A stretch of 53,948 bases of DNA from a virus. Positions within the stretch are counted from its first letter, which is position 1. Each line of letters begins with the position of its first letter. The DNA lies in IMG/VR virus record IMGVR_UViG_3300043408_000051, positions 1 through 53,948 of that record; one strand, written 5' to 3'. Below are positions 1 to 6,417 of the stretch, one piece after another. The position numbers were made by a program, and so were the translations under genes. The notes beneath the pieces were generated by a model. It searched no databases. It was given only the letters and a program-made list of their open reading frames with translations, and was not told the DNA's origin.

Positions 1-172
1 CGAAAATCTAAAAGAAGAATACGGAGTCACTCTTCCGTTAGACGTTTGGAAAGAGGCTGTTGATTACGCACCAACAGGCGATGACATCATGGGTATCTAT
101 GGAGTAATTCAAGATGAGATTACTGCAAGATTAAAAAAACGCGGTATCGAACTAACAGAAGTGGAGGCATAA
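1..172 (+). CDS. 3' end of an unrecognised protein (partial at left edge)
   Basis: The reading frame is open from the window edge to a TAA at 170-172 and gives 56 residues. The tail is acidic and lysine-rich with no recognised motif. The next ATG follows 3 bases after the stop, and the GTGGAGG just before this stop would serve as its ribosome binding site. This fits co-transcription with the small plus-strand genes that follow. The start lies outside the window, so no function can be assigned. Confidence 0.7.
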   Translation, partial: ENLKEEYGVTLPLDVWKEAVDYAPTGDDIMGIYGVIQDEITARLKKRGIELTEVEA

Positions 173-175
173 CTT

Positions 176-538
176 ATGGGTAAACAAATCGCAGTAATTA
201 TCTCTTCAAAAGAAGACATCGAACTAAGCAATCTTGCTAATGCAATTACAGGTGCAGGACTATCTTTAATTGCTGACGGAATTGTTAAAGTTGACGGAGA
301 AGTTTACGTTCGTGTTGTTGACTTTGATAATGCAACATACATCGCTAAAGACTCTAACTACGGTTGGGCAAGTGGTTTGTGTTTAGTAGATACAAACAAC
401 TGGTCAAAAGAAGACTGGGAAGCGATAGACAACCTAACTGATTCAGAACTTAATGAGTTGGGAAGCATAATTAACAACGACCCTTCATACACTCCGTATA
501 AGTTTGTTCAAACACAGGAGGATTATCGTGGCGAATAA
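176..538 (+). CDS. Hypothetical small acidic protein (120 aa)
   Basis: The start ATG is preceded by GTGGAGG inside the previous gene. The product is soluble and acidic, with predicted beta-strands in the first half and an acidic, Trp-containing second half. There is no signal peptide or membrane segment, and I recognise no family. Its 3' end overlaps the next gene by 11 bases, and its last codons contain that gene's AGGAGG ribosome binding site. It is one of a run of small coupled early-type genes. Confidence 0.75.
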   Translation: MGKQIAVIISSKEDIELSNLANAITGAGLSLIADGIVKVDGEVYVRVVDFDNATYIAKDSNYGWASGLCLVDTNNWSKEDWEAIDNLTDSELNELGSIINNDPSYTPYKFVQTQEDYRGE

Positions 539-1124
539 CCCTGCACCTAAAAACATCTATGACTTGTGTAATGAAGTTTATTCACGTCATGGTCAGTATG
601 GGGTATTCGATTACGTGGGTCAGTTTGATAACATCGAATGGACATGGTGTATGCCTTGTGAGTCAGTCACACCATTTGACCCATACTACGATTCTTACAC
701 TTATAACGAAGACACAGAGAATAATGATAAAGAAGTTGTGTGCTTAGTTTGCGGTAGTTCTAACGATTACGTAAATTATAAAGAAGTTAAAGCAGTTATC
801 TTTTACGAAGACGGAACTAAAGCAGTCCAAGAGTGTAAGTATGAAGAACAACTCAAGTTCTTACAAGAAACATGCAAAGGTTACGTTGAATGCAAAACGT
901 TACCTTCTCAAAACGTAACCCTATGGTTTAACGAAGAAGCACGCACCAAACTCATAGGTCTAGTTCCAAACTTCACCGCAACAAAATTATGGCTTAACGA
1001 GTTTGGCAAAGATGATGACACAGTTCTATTAGGAAACGTAGTGATTACTAATGCTGTGACTGATTCAAACGGAATGATAACTTCTTTAAGCACCGAACAA
1101 GTAGAAAGGTTGATGACACTATGA
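528..1124 (+). CDS. DUF3846-like protein with N-terminal Cys pairs (198 aa)
   Basis: I place the start at GTG 528 because a perfect AGGAGG (516-521) sits 6 bases upstream; a longer frame from TTG 504 would put that site inside the gene. The N-terminal half has two CxxC pairs (CMPC and CLVC), which could form a zinc ribbon. The C-terminal half (about residues 125-180) has the pattern of the phage and plasmid DUF3846 family: a lead-in, then NEEARTKLIGLVPNFTATKL and a GNVVIT strand. DUF3846 proteins are common in phage early regions and have no established function. The stop overlaps the next start by 4 bases (ATGA). Confidence 0.75.
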   Translation: MANNPAPKNIYDLCNEVYSRHGQYGVFDYVGQFDNIEWTWCMPCESVTPFDPYYDSYTYNEDTENNDKEVVCLVCGSSNDYVNYKEVKAVIFYEDGTKAVQECKYEEQLKFLQETCKGYVECKTLPSQNVTLWFNEEARTKLIGLVPNFTATKLWLNEFGKDDDTVLLGNVVITNAVTDSNGMITSLSTEQVERLMTL

Positions 1125-1765
1125 AGCACCCAAACATAAATCCAAAATACGTAAAGAAAGTTAAAGAAGTAAGTGTTGGTTATGCACTTAAAAACCAACC
1201 ATTAACTCCTGAAACGTATGCAATCTTTCTTTCTTTTAAGACAAAAGAAGAAAGAAATCAATACGCATGGAGATTAAGAAAAGAAGAAGGCTGGTCTCTT
1301 GAAAGTATTGGGCAGGCTATCAACGTGACGCGAGAAATGGTTAGGTTAATTGTAAAGAACCTTGACCAAACTTCTTTTACTCTTTTACCTTCAGTTGCTA
1401 GTCAACCAATTCCAAAGCGTGTTCGCGTTGAAAAAGTAAAATACAGGAGAACACCTATTGAGCCTGAAGCGTTGAAACGTCTTAAAGAACTTCACGCAAC
1501 TGCAACCCTCTTAAGAGGGAAGTCTGAGAAGAACAGAACGGAAGCAGAAGAGTTCACACGATTAATCAATGAGCAAACTCTTTTAGGAGTAAGCACATAC
1601 ACAATCGCAAAAGAACTTGGGCTTACTGTAGGGGCAATTAACCTACGTTTAGTTCGTTATGGTTACAGAAAAACAAATGGACAATCACGTGCACTAACTC
1701 GTATCAAATACTCAACACAAAAAAAGGAGGCAACACATGACAACACAACTACAGCAAGTAACTAA
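1121..1765 (+). CDS. Two-HTH DNA-binding protein, sigma-region-4-like (214 aa)
   Basis: The protein carries two helix-turn-helix-like segments. One is near residues 65-87 (WSLESIGQAINVTREMVRLI), close to sigma-70 region 4 or FixJ-type HTHs. The other is near residues 160-185 (VSTYTIAKELGLTVGAINLR). A basic, coiled linker separates them. Such an arrangement suggests a regulator binding two half-sites or two operators. The start overlaps the previous stop as ATGA, indicating translational coupling. The target is unknown; the neighbouring early genes are the natural candidates. Confidence 0.7.
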   Translation: MKHPNINPKYVKKVKEVSVGYALKNQPLTPETYAIFLSFKTKEERNQYAWRLRKEEGWSLESIGQAINVTREMVRLIVKNLDQTSFTLLPSVASQPIPKRVRVEKVKYRRTPIEPEALKRLKELHATATLLRGKSEKNRTEAEEFTRLINEQTLLGVSTYTIAKELGLTVGAINLRLVRYGYRKTNGQSRALTRIKYSTQKKEATHDNTTTASN

Positions 1766-2063
1766 GACTCGTCGTATTACTCTCGATAAATGGCAGGAAA
1801 CATACAAGCCGATAGGTAATACGCTTGATGATAACGCCTCATGGCAAGATGAAAATGGCGTAGGGATTCTCTTTGAAACATACGGAGATGAGGAAGCCTT
1901 TGTTTATTCCTGCGATTATCACAACGTATGGACTTACGTTGACGGAGACAACGGAGGCACTTACATAGTTAATGGACGTGCAGTTGTAAACCGTATTGGT
2001 TATTTCATCACACCGCTTCCATGGAAAGACAACGAAACATTCTGCATAAAGGTGTCCTCATGA
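1737..2063 (+). CDS. Hypothetical protein (108 aa)
   Basis: The ATG lies 29 bases inside the previous gene and is preceded by a strong GGAGG (AAAAAAGGAGGCAACAC), which supports this start despite the overlap. The product is rich in aromatic and acidic residues (many Tyr, Trp and Asp) and looks like a compact beta-rich soluble domain. No family is recognised. The next gene begins at ATG 2060 within an ATGA overlap. Confidence 0.7.
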   Translation: MTTQLQQVTKTRRITLDKWQETYKPIGNTLDDNASWQDENGVGILFETYGDEEAFVYSCDYHNVWTYVDGDNGGTYIVNGRAVVNRIGYFITPLPWKDNETFCIKVSS

Positions 2064-2386
2064 AAACAGGAGAACTAAGCACAGGAGTTTCAACTCTTAG
2101 TAAGTGTTGCAACGCTGAAGAGTCATGGAGAGACTGTTCATACTGGAACTTTCATAAAGGTGGAGAATGCTTTGCAACCTATTGTGAATCCTGCCTTGAA
2201 ATTACCTATCGTGACTGCGATGAAAATAATTGCAAGAAGTGTCACGAACACCATTGGGAATGCACAGATACTCCTGCAGTATTTAAGTGCATTAACAAAG
2301 TTAGGGGCAAGAAGTGTCCTTCAATTCGTGTCTATGACAGAGACACTCAAACATACACCGTAAGTTATACCTACAAGAAAGCATAG
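2060..2386 (+). CDS. Cysteine-rich zinc-finger-like protein (108 aa)
   Basis: The start at ATG 2060 is chosen because it overlaps the previous stop as ATGA. The frame is open to 2021 but has no better ribosome site. The chain holds many Cys and His residues: a CC pair, then CxxC (CESC), a CDENNCKKCHEHHWEC stretch and a late C...C. This is consistent with two zinc-binding sites. Such proteins often bind nucleic acid or host proteins, but nothing here identifies the partner. Part of the co-transcribed early block. Confidence 0.7.
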   Translation: MKTGELSTGVSTLSKCCNAEESWRDCSYWNFHKGGECFATYCESCLEITYRDCDENNCKKCHEHHWECTDTPAVFKCINKVRGKKCPSIRVYDRDTQTYTVSYTYKKA

Positions 2387-2394
2387 GAGGCAAC

Positions 2395-2628
2395 ATGACA
2401 AGATACGTAGTTCGATACGCCGAAGAAAATTATGGAATCATTACGTTTGACGCTAACTCTAAAGAAGAAGCGGAAACGTTAGTCGCACAAGCAGAACAAG
2501 GTGAGATAGAGATAGAAGACTTACCTAATTATTCAACATCAGTTAAGTCTTCTAGTTATTCTTTAACAAACCTAGAAGAAGTTCAACCTTCTTTACCACC
2601 AATTCCTATTATGGGAGTTATCGTATGA
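2395..2628 (+). CDS. Hypothetical acidic protein (77 aa)
   Basis: A clean AGGAGGCAAC ribosome site precedes ATG 2395. The first 45 residues suggest a beta-alpha-beta segment (RYVVRYAEENYGIITFDA followed by an acidic helix). The tail is Ser- and Pro-rich and ends in PPIPIMGVIV. No known family. It overlaps the next gene by 4 bases (ATGA), so the two are translationally coupled. Confidence 0.65.
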   Translation: MTRYVVRYAEENYGIITFDANSKEEAETLVAQAEQGEIEIEDLPNYSTSVKSSSYSLTNLEEVQPSLPPIPIMGVIV

Positions 2629-2921
2629 TAAAACATCAAACAGAACACAAGTGTTCTTGCATACCTTGCAGACAAGACCGAGTAAAAGATTGGGTAGGCA
2701 AGTTACTTGACTGGGGAATACCTGCAGACAACATACTCATGGACATAAACCAGTATGGTGGCAAAGTAGTTCTCTTCTCAGGTAATCAAGATTTAGATGC
2801 TCACCACACTCACAAACAAAAGTGGTGTTACCAGTTCAACGACACAACTTTGGAATACGCAAAAACTTGGTGGTTAGCACACCATCAACTAACTCTTAAA
2901 GAAGAAAGGATTACCCTATGA
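2625..2921 (+). CDS. Hypothetical protein with N-terminal CxCxxC (98 aa)
   Basis: The start overlaps the previous stop (ATGA). The N-terminus has a possible metal site, HKCSCIPC, followed by a basic helix and then an HH..H cluster in the middle (DAHHTHKQ). It resembles small phage proteins built around one metal-binding knuckle, but I do not recognise a specific family. The next gene starts in an ATGA overlap at 2918. Confidence 0.65.
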   Translation: MIKHQTEHKCSCIPCRQDRVKDWVGKLLDWGIPADNILMDINQYGGKVVLFSGNQDLDAHHTHKQKWCYQFNDTTLEYAKTWWLAHHQLTLKEERITL

Positions 2922-3298
2922 CAACACTATCTATCATCAAAGCAAGCATTCGTTGGAAAGAAGACCCAGTAACAAAGCAAATGACTCTAAACAACGAAAA
3001 GGTAACGTTTGGAATCAAGCAAGAAGAGTGGGAAGGTCGAGAAGATGAACACCCACTTGATGATGAAATCTTCTTTTGGCTTGACCCTAAAGAAGCAGAA
3101 GAACTCTGTGGAGGGTATGACATGGGAGATTGGACAGTTGTAAGGGTGCACTCTCGTCGTGAGGTAACTGTGTATCCGCCTGTGTTGTCTGAATACGTTG
3201 AACAACTAAAAGAAAACCTAAAGAAGAAGCAACTCTTAGTTAAAGAGTTGGAAACTATGATTAAAGAAGGAGAACCTCATGTATCTACAAACAACTGA
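2918..3298 (+). CDS. Hypothetical protein with C-terminal coiled coil (126 aa)
   Basis: Coupled to the preceding gene by ATGA. The N-terminal two thirds are acidic with beta character; residues about 88-120 form a Lys/Glu/Leu heptad-like helix, suggesting oligomerisation. No catalytic motif or known family. Its end overlaps the following membrane-protein gene by 20 bases. Confidence 0.65.
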   Translation: MTTLSIIKASIRWKEDPVTKQMTLNNEKVTFGIKQEEWEGREDEHPLDDEIFFWLDPKEAEELCGGYDMGDWTVVRVHSRREVTVYPPVLSEYVEQLKENLKKKQLLVKELETMIKEGEPHVSTNN

Positions 3299-3443
3299 TT
3301 TAATTGCAATCATAATTGCGCTTGTATGTTCGTGCTTAGTTATGGTTGTGTCTGTAAACGCTCACCGTAATCTTCTTAGAGTTAATAAAGAACTTATAAG
3401 GACTATTCGAATCTTGCAAAGCAAGGAGAAAGTCAATGAGTAA
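3279..3443 (+). CDS. Small single-pass membrane protein (54 aa)
   Basis: ATG 3279 is preceded by AAAGAAGGAGAACCTC. Residues about 8-28 are continuously hydrophobic (LIAIIIALVCSCLVMVVSV) and form one transmembrane helix, followed by a basic amphipathic cytoplasmic tail. The next gene's ATG lies 8 bases inside it. Topology (short outside N-terminus, basic inside tail) would suit a small phage membrane effector or a pinholin/antiholin-like protein; the function is inference only. Confidence 0.6.
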   Translation: MYLQTTDLIAIIIALVCSCLVMVVSVNAHRNLLRVNKELIRTIRILQSKEKVNE

Positions 3444-3672
3444 CGTTAAAGCAGATTTGCGGTTTGCAGGTCAATTAAGCATGTGCGGAGAATCTTTGAA
3501 ACTGGCTATCCAAATCTATGCAGACATGATTGACACAGGGTATCAACCAACTAACTATTTAACAGCAAACAAGTTCTTAGACAACATGCTTGAGGCTTCA
3601 AAAGAACTTACAGAAATAATGAAGAATCACGCTGCCGTTATACAAGCACACGCTGAGTTGGGTAAGATGTAG
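3436..3672 (+). CDS. Hypothetical helical protein (78 aa)
   Basis: AAGGAG at 3423-3428 precedes ATG 3436. The protein is predicted almost entirely helical, with no membrane segment and no recognised motif. It ends just before the excisionase-like gene, from which it is separated by 24 bases containing that gene's ribosome site. Confidence 0.65.
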   Translation: MSNVKADLRFAGQLSMCGESLKLAIQIYADMIDTGYQPTNYLTANKFLDNMLEASKELTEIMKNHAAVIQAHAELGKM

Positions 3673-3696
3673 CCATGCTCAAGAAAGGAGCAAAAA

Positions 3697-3897
3697 ATGC
3701 AAGAGTGGCTAACGCAAAAAGACTTAGCAGAAAAAGCAGGGATAAGTCAGAATACGTTAAAGAACTATCTTTATCGAAACTTAAACACCCTTCCCAAACC
3801 CGATACTTATTTCGGGAGAACGCCTGTGTGGAAACTAGAGACCGCAGAGGCTTGGGTTCAAAGCAGAAGAAGGTTGCCTCAAAAACAGGTTAACTAA
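3697..3897 (+). CDS. Excisionase-like / MerR-type HTH protein (66 aa)
   Basis: This is a compact winged-helix protein of the kind used by phage excisionases. It has an HTH (WLTQKDLAEKAGISQNTLKNYL), a wing containing FGRTPVW and a final helix ETAEAWVQSRRR. It lies immediately upstream of the integrase gene in the same orientation, as expected for a recombination directionality factor. It could instead be a small repressor. AAAGGAG precedes ATG 3697. An overlapping frame at 3675-3893 is a shadow. Confidence 0.75.
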   Translation: MQEWLTQKDLAEKAGISQNTLKNYLYRNLNTLPKPDTYFGRTPVWKLETAEAWVQSRRRLPQKQVN

Positions 3898-3925
3898 CAC
3901 TTACTAAAGAGAGAGGAGCAAGTGT
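3897..3925 (+). promoter_or_regulatory. Hairpin enclosing the integrase ribosome binding site
   Basis: ACACTT (3897-3902) and AAGTGT (3920-3925) are exact inverted repeats that flank a 17-base loop containing GAGAGGAG, the integrase ribosome binding site. The ATG follows immediately at 3926. In mRNA this would present or hide the site in a loop, so it may tune integrase translation. A six-pair, AT-rich stem is weak, so this is only suggestive. Confidence 0.35.
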
Positions 3926-5221
3926 ATGGCGTATGTAATTACCCGAAATAAACGCTACACAGGTTATTACCGCAACAAAAATAATCGCGTAGTATCTGCT
4001 GGAACGTTTGACTCAAAAGCCAAAGCCTTATCCTCTGCAATTCTTGCAGAAGGGGGGCTATCAGTCAATGAGTCTGAATCAAACCAAACTTTAGAAGAAT
4101 ACTTAGAAGAATGGTTGATTAGAACAGATGTTCGCTTGATAACTAAGAAAACTTACAAGACTTCGTTAAAGAAGTATGTTGTTCCTTCTTTAGGAAATAA
4201 GCAGGTCTTGTCTATAACGAAACGTGACATTCGTAGCCTTTTTGAAAAACTTTTGCAAGAAGGTGTAAGCCCTTCTACCGTTCTCCATGTAAAGATTGCT
4301 TTGGGGTCTGCCTTTCGTCCGCTTGTTCAAGATGAGCGAATGACTGCAAACCCTACGCATGGGGTGAGGGTAAAAGTGCCTCAGACTGACCCATTCATTA
4401 ATTTAGAGCCTGACGACTTCAAGCAGATAGTTGCCAATTTACCTACAGACGGTGCAAAGTTATTTGCTCAGTTTTTAATTGCAACAGGTTGTCGTTTTGG
4501 AGAAGCAACAGAGTTACGGGTAAAAGACTTTAACTTTAAGTCTAAAGAAGTTTACATTCGTAGAACTGTATGCGACATAGGCAAAAAATCAAATAATGGT
4601 TCGCGTTTTTTAATAGTTCATACTACAAAAAATAATCACAAACGAACAGTAGTGATTAGCACAACTCTGTTAAAAGCCTTAAAAGCCTTTATAGCAGATA
4701 AAAAGTTATCTAATAATGACCTCTTGTTTGGCAATAACACCATTCAGGTTGGTAAACTTATTCCTACAGGTAGTTCTTCCATAAGAACTAACGAAACCTT
4801 TACTGTCAAAGGTAGGGTTTTCAGCCATGCAACTCCTTACGCTTACAACGTGGGAAAGTGCAGGTGTGACCTGTGTAAACAAGCGATAAAGGATTATCGC
4901 AAACAATACAGAAAGGACAAATCAAAAGGCAGAGAAAGCCTTAGCCAAAATACTGGCTCAGGTCATCTCAGTCGAACCAAGTGGCGAGCCATTTGGAACG
5001 AAGCCATAGAAAAGTCAGGTATTGGTTGGTATCCAAAAACGCATGACTTACGACATGCAAACGCCACTCAACTGTTAAAGAAGGGTGTAGACGTGCATGA
5101 GGTTAAGGAACGTTTGGGTCATCAGTCAATCACAACTACGGAACGGTATTTACACCGTATCCGTCACCAACAGTCGAAAGCAGGGGAACTTGCGGACGAG
5201 TATCTGTTGGGGGAAAGGTGA
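3926..5221 (+). CDS. int: Tyrosine recombinase (phage integrase) with Cys-rich insertion (431 aa)
   Basis: Catalyses site-specific recombination between phage attP and host attB. Order: N-terminal arm-binding region (about 1-45), SAM-like core-binding domain (about 55-150), then the catalytic domain. Visible catalytic residues are Arg near 190 (CRFGEATEL), HDLR near 373-376, His in LGHQS near 399, and the nucleophile Tyr in TERYLHR near 407. Between the two halves of the catalytic domain is an insertion (about 295-335) with HATPYAYNVGKCRCDLC, a His/Cys knuckle that resembles a small motif seen in other actinobacterial phage proteins. GAGGAG in a hairpin loop precedes the ATG. Upstream lies the excisionase-like gene. 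The host attachment site is not identifiable here. Confidence 0.95.
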   Translation: MAYVITRNKRYTGYYRNKNNRVVSAGTFDSKAKALSSAILAEGGLSVNESESNQTLEEYLEEWLIRTDVRLITKKTYKTSLKKYVVPSLGNKQVLSITKRDIRSLFEKLLQEGVSPSTVLHVKIALGSAFRPLVQDERMTANPTHGVRVKVPQTDPFINLEPDDFKQIVANLPTDGAKLFAQFLIATGCRFGEATELRVKDFNFKSKEVYIRRTVCDIGKKSNNGSRFLIVHTTKNNHKRTVVISTTLLKALKAFIADKKLSNNDLLFGNNTIQVGKLIPTGSSSIRTNETFTVKGRVFSHATPYAYNVGKCRCDLCKQAIKDYRKQYRKDKSKGRESLSQNTGSGHLSRTKWRAIWNEAIEKSGIGWYPKTHDLRHANATQLLKKGVDVHEVKERLGHQSITTTERYLHRIRHQQSKAGELADEYLLGER

Positions 5222-5227
5222 GAAACT

Positions 5228-5794
5228 ATGCGACTAACACAACGTGGAAAAAAAGTAATTGCAGTAGCAATTATGGCAGTATCAGGAGCACTGTTTTTAA
5301 GTGGTTTTGTTGTAGCAAGAGCACTAGAAGCAGTTCCTACAGAAGCAGTAAAGGCACAGCCAGTTCCTTTACTCCAATCCTCAGTCGAAAAAGAACTAAA
5401 ACTAAAAGCCGACGCTAGGTTAGAGAAATACCGTAACAAGGTAAAACTCTCTCACTTAGAATGTAAAGGTCTTTTAAAAGAGGTTGGGTTCAAAGGCAAA
5501 GCCTTAGAACAAGCATGGGCTATCGTTATGCGTGAAAGCAACTGTCGTTCTCATGCCTACAACGGCAACGAGAAAACAGGAGATAACTCTTACGGAATCT
5601 TTCAGATAAACATGATTGAAGAAGTCGGAGATTCACGCAGAGAAAAGTTCGGCATGGTATCTAATGCGATGTTGTTAGACCCTGTGACAAATGCCCAAAT
5701 TGCTTATTACATGAGCAAGGGCGGAACTGATTGGTCGGCATGGAAGGGTATGACCCCTCGTGCAAAAGAATGGCTAAAGAAGTTTCCTAAGTAA
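5228..5794 (+). CDS. Membrane-anchored lytic transglycosylase / endolysin-like protein (188 aa)
   Basis: A basic N-terminus followed by one hydrophobic segment (about residues 9-32) suggests a signal peptide or signal-anchor. The C-terminal domain (about 75-188) has lysozyme-like transglycosylase features: catalytic Glu in MRESNC near residue 103, then GDNSYGIFQINM. It would cleave peptidoglycan glycan strands. It starts 7 bases after the integrase stop, with AAAGGTGAG as ribosome site. The retained hydrophobic segment could make it a SAR-type endolysin released late in infection; alternatively it acts on host wall remodelling. No holin lies next to it. Confidence 0.85.
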   Translation: MRLTQRGKKVIAVAIMAVSGALFLSGFVVARALEAVPTEAVKAQPVPLLQSSVEKELKLKADARLEKYRNKVKLSHLECKGLLKEVGFKGKALEQAWAIVMRESNCRSHAYNGNEKTGDNSYGIFQINMIEEVGDSRREKFGMVSNAMLLDPVTNAQIAYYMSKGGTDWSAWKGMTPRAKEWLKKFPK

Positions 5795-5810
5795 TACAAG
5801 CAGTAAGTAA

Positions 5811-5841
5811 AGAGCCTCCTGTGTTGATAGCGGGAGGCTCT
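5811..5841 (+). terminator. Hairpin terminator after the transglycosylase gene
   Basis: AGAGCCTCC (5811-5819) pairs perfectly with GGAGGCTCT (5833-5841) around a 13-base loop, and TTGCTGT follows. The stem is strong but the T-tract is poor, so termination may be partial. It sits 17 bases after the transglycosylase stop and before an independent ribosome site for the next small gene. Confidence 0.6.
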
Positions 5842-5872
5842 TTGCTGTAACCTACAACTATGAGGAGGAACA

Positions 5873-6028
5873 ATGGGCAAACACCTAGATAAAATACAAG
5901 CAAGTCTCGAAATCCGTAAAGCCAATCATAAAGGTCCTGGGGGTAAAGTTCCAGGAAGTATGAATAAAAAGAAGACTGGTTATTCCAGTATTAAGTCTGA
6001 CGAAGCAAAGAAACGATTAGGTAAGTAA
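5873..6028 (+). CDS. Small basic protein (51 aa)
   Basis: GAGGAGGAAC immediately precedes ATG 5873. The product is very basic and Gly/Lys-rich, with GPGGKVPGSMNKKKTG in the middle and a short C-terminal helix ending KKRLGK. It resembles the small basic proteins encoded in clusters elsewhere in this genome (52.4-53.4 kb and 12.7-13.4 kb). Possibly nucleic-acid or virion associated; no known family. It is bracketed by two terminator hairpins. Confidence 0.65.
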   Translation: MGKHLDKIQASLEIRKANHKGPGGKVPGSMNKKKTGYSSIKSDEAKKRLGK

Positions 6029-6030
6029 AC

Positions 6031-6070
6031 AAAAAACCCCTGATAGCCAAGTGCTATCGGGGGTTTTTTT
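6031..6070. terminator. Strong bidirectional terminator
   Basis: CCCC-T-GATAGC (6037-6047) pairs with GCTATC-G-GGGG (6053-6063), flanked by AAAAAA on the left and a run of seven T on the right. Both strands therefore read as a GC-rich hairpin followed by T residues. On the plus strand it ends the 5873-6028 transcript. On the minus strand it is the first good terminator met by the ribonucleotide reductase operon, which would run 350 bases past its last stop codon to reach it. Confidence 0.85.
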
Positions 6071-6071
6071 G

Positions 6072-6084
6072 TATCATTTTGCTT
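6072..6084 (+). promoter_or_regulatory. Possible -10 element giving a leaderless mRNA
   Basis: Only 14 bases lie between the T-tract of the terminator and ATG 6085. They contain TATCAT (6072-6077), a near-consensus -10 box, about 8 bases before the ATG, and no Shine-Dalgarno sequence. Transcription would start at or next to the ATG. Leaderless messages are common in Actinobacteria. No convincing -35 is visible, because that position falls in the hairpin. Confidence 0.4.
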
Positions 6085-6417
6085 ATGGCTACCGAGAACA
6101 AACCAACTCCTGACGAAGCAAACTATGTCGTTCAGCGAGGAACTAAAACAGATTTAGGTAATGGTCAAACACGTCATGTTGGAAGACACCCACAGAATCC
6201 TGACCACAAGATAACTATTGTTACAGCAACTGTAAACAATAAGCCTCACATCATCAAAGCCTCTCGTGAACTTCTTCCTATGCAAGAAATTGTTGACGCA
6301 TCAAAGAAACGTGAAGCAGAAGCCAAAGCAAGTAAAGACAGAACTGCTGCAGCACAGAAAGCACAACTTGCTAAAAAGCGTGCTCGCACACCTGCACCTA
6401 AAAACAAAAAGAAGTAA
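6085..6417 (+). CDS. Hypothetical basic protein with Lys/Ala-rich tail (110 aa)
   Basis: ATG 6085 is preferred; the frame is open from TTG 6079 but neither has a ribosome site. Residues 1-70 form a soluble, possibly beta-rich domain. Residues 70-110 are a charged helical tail rich in Ala, Lys and Arg, ending PAPKNKKK, suggestive of nucleic-acid binding. No family recognised. It converges with the RNR gene: the two stops abut at 6417/6418. Minus-strand RNR transcripts probably run through it antisense to the terminator at 6037-6063. Confidence 0.65.
   Translation: MATENKPTPDEANYVVQRGTKTDLGNGQTRHVGRHPQNPDHKITIVTATVNNKPHIIKASRELLPMQEIVDASKKREAEAKASKDRTAAAQKAQLAKKRARTPAPKNKKK

Noticed and set aside
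3675-3893. Basic 72-residue frame overlapping the excisionase-like gene
   Set aside because: It is a shadow of the HTH gene in another frame. The HTH frame has the ribosome site and a recognisable winged helix.
5795-5872. tRNA fragment or attP core near the integrase
   Set aside because: The structured part is explained by a hairpin terminator; no T-loop or anticodon stem pattern was visible.
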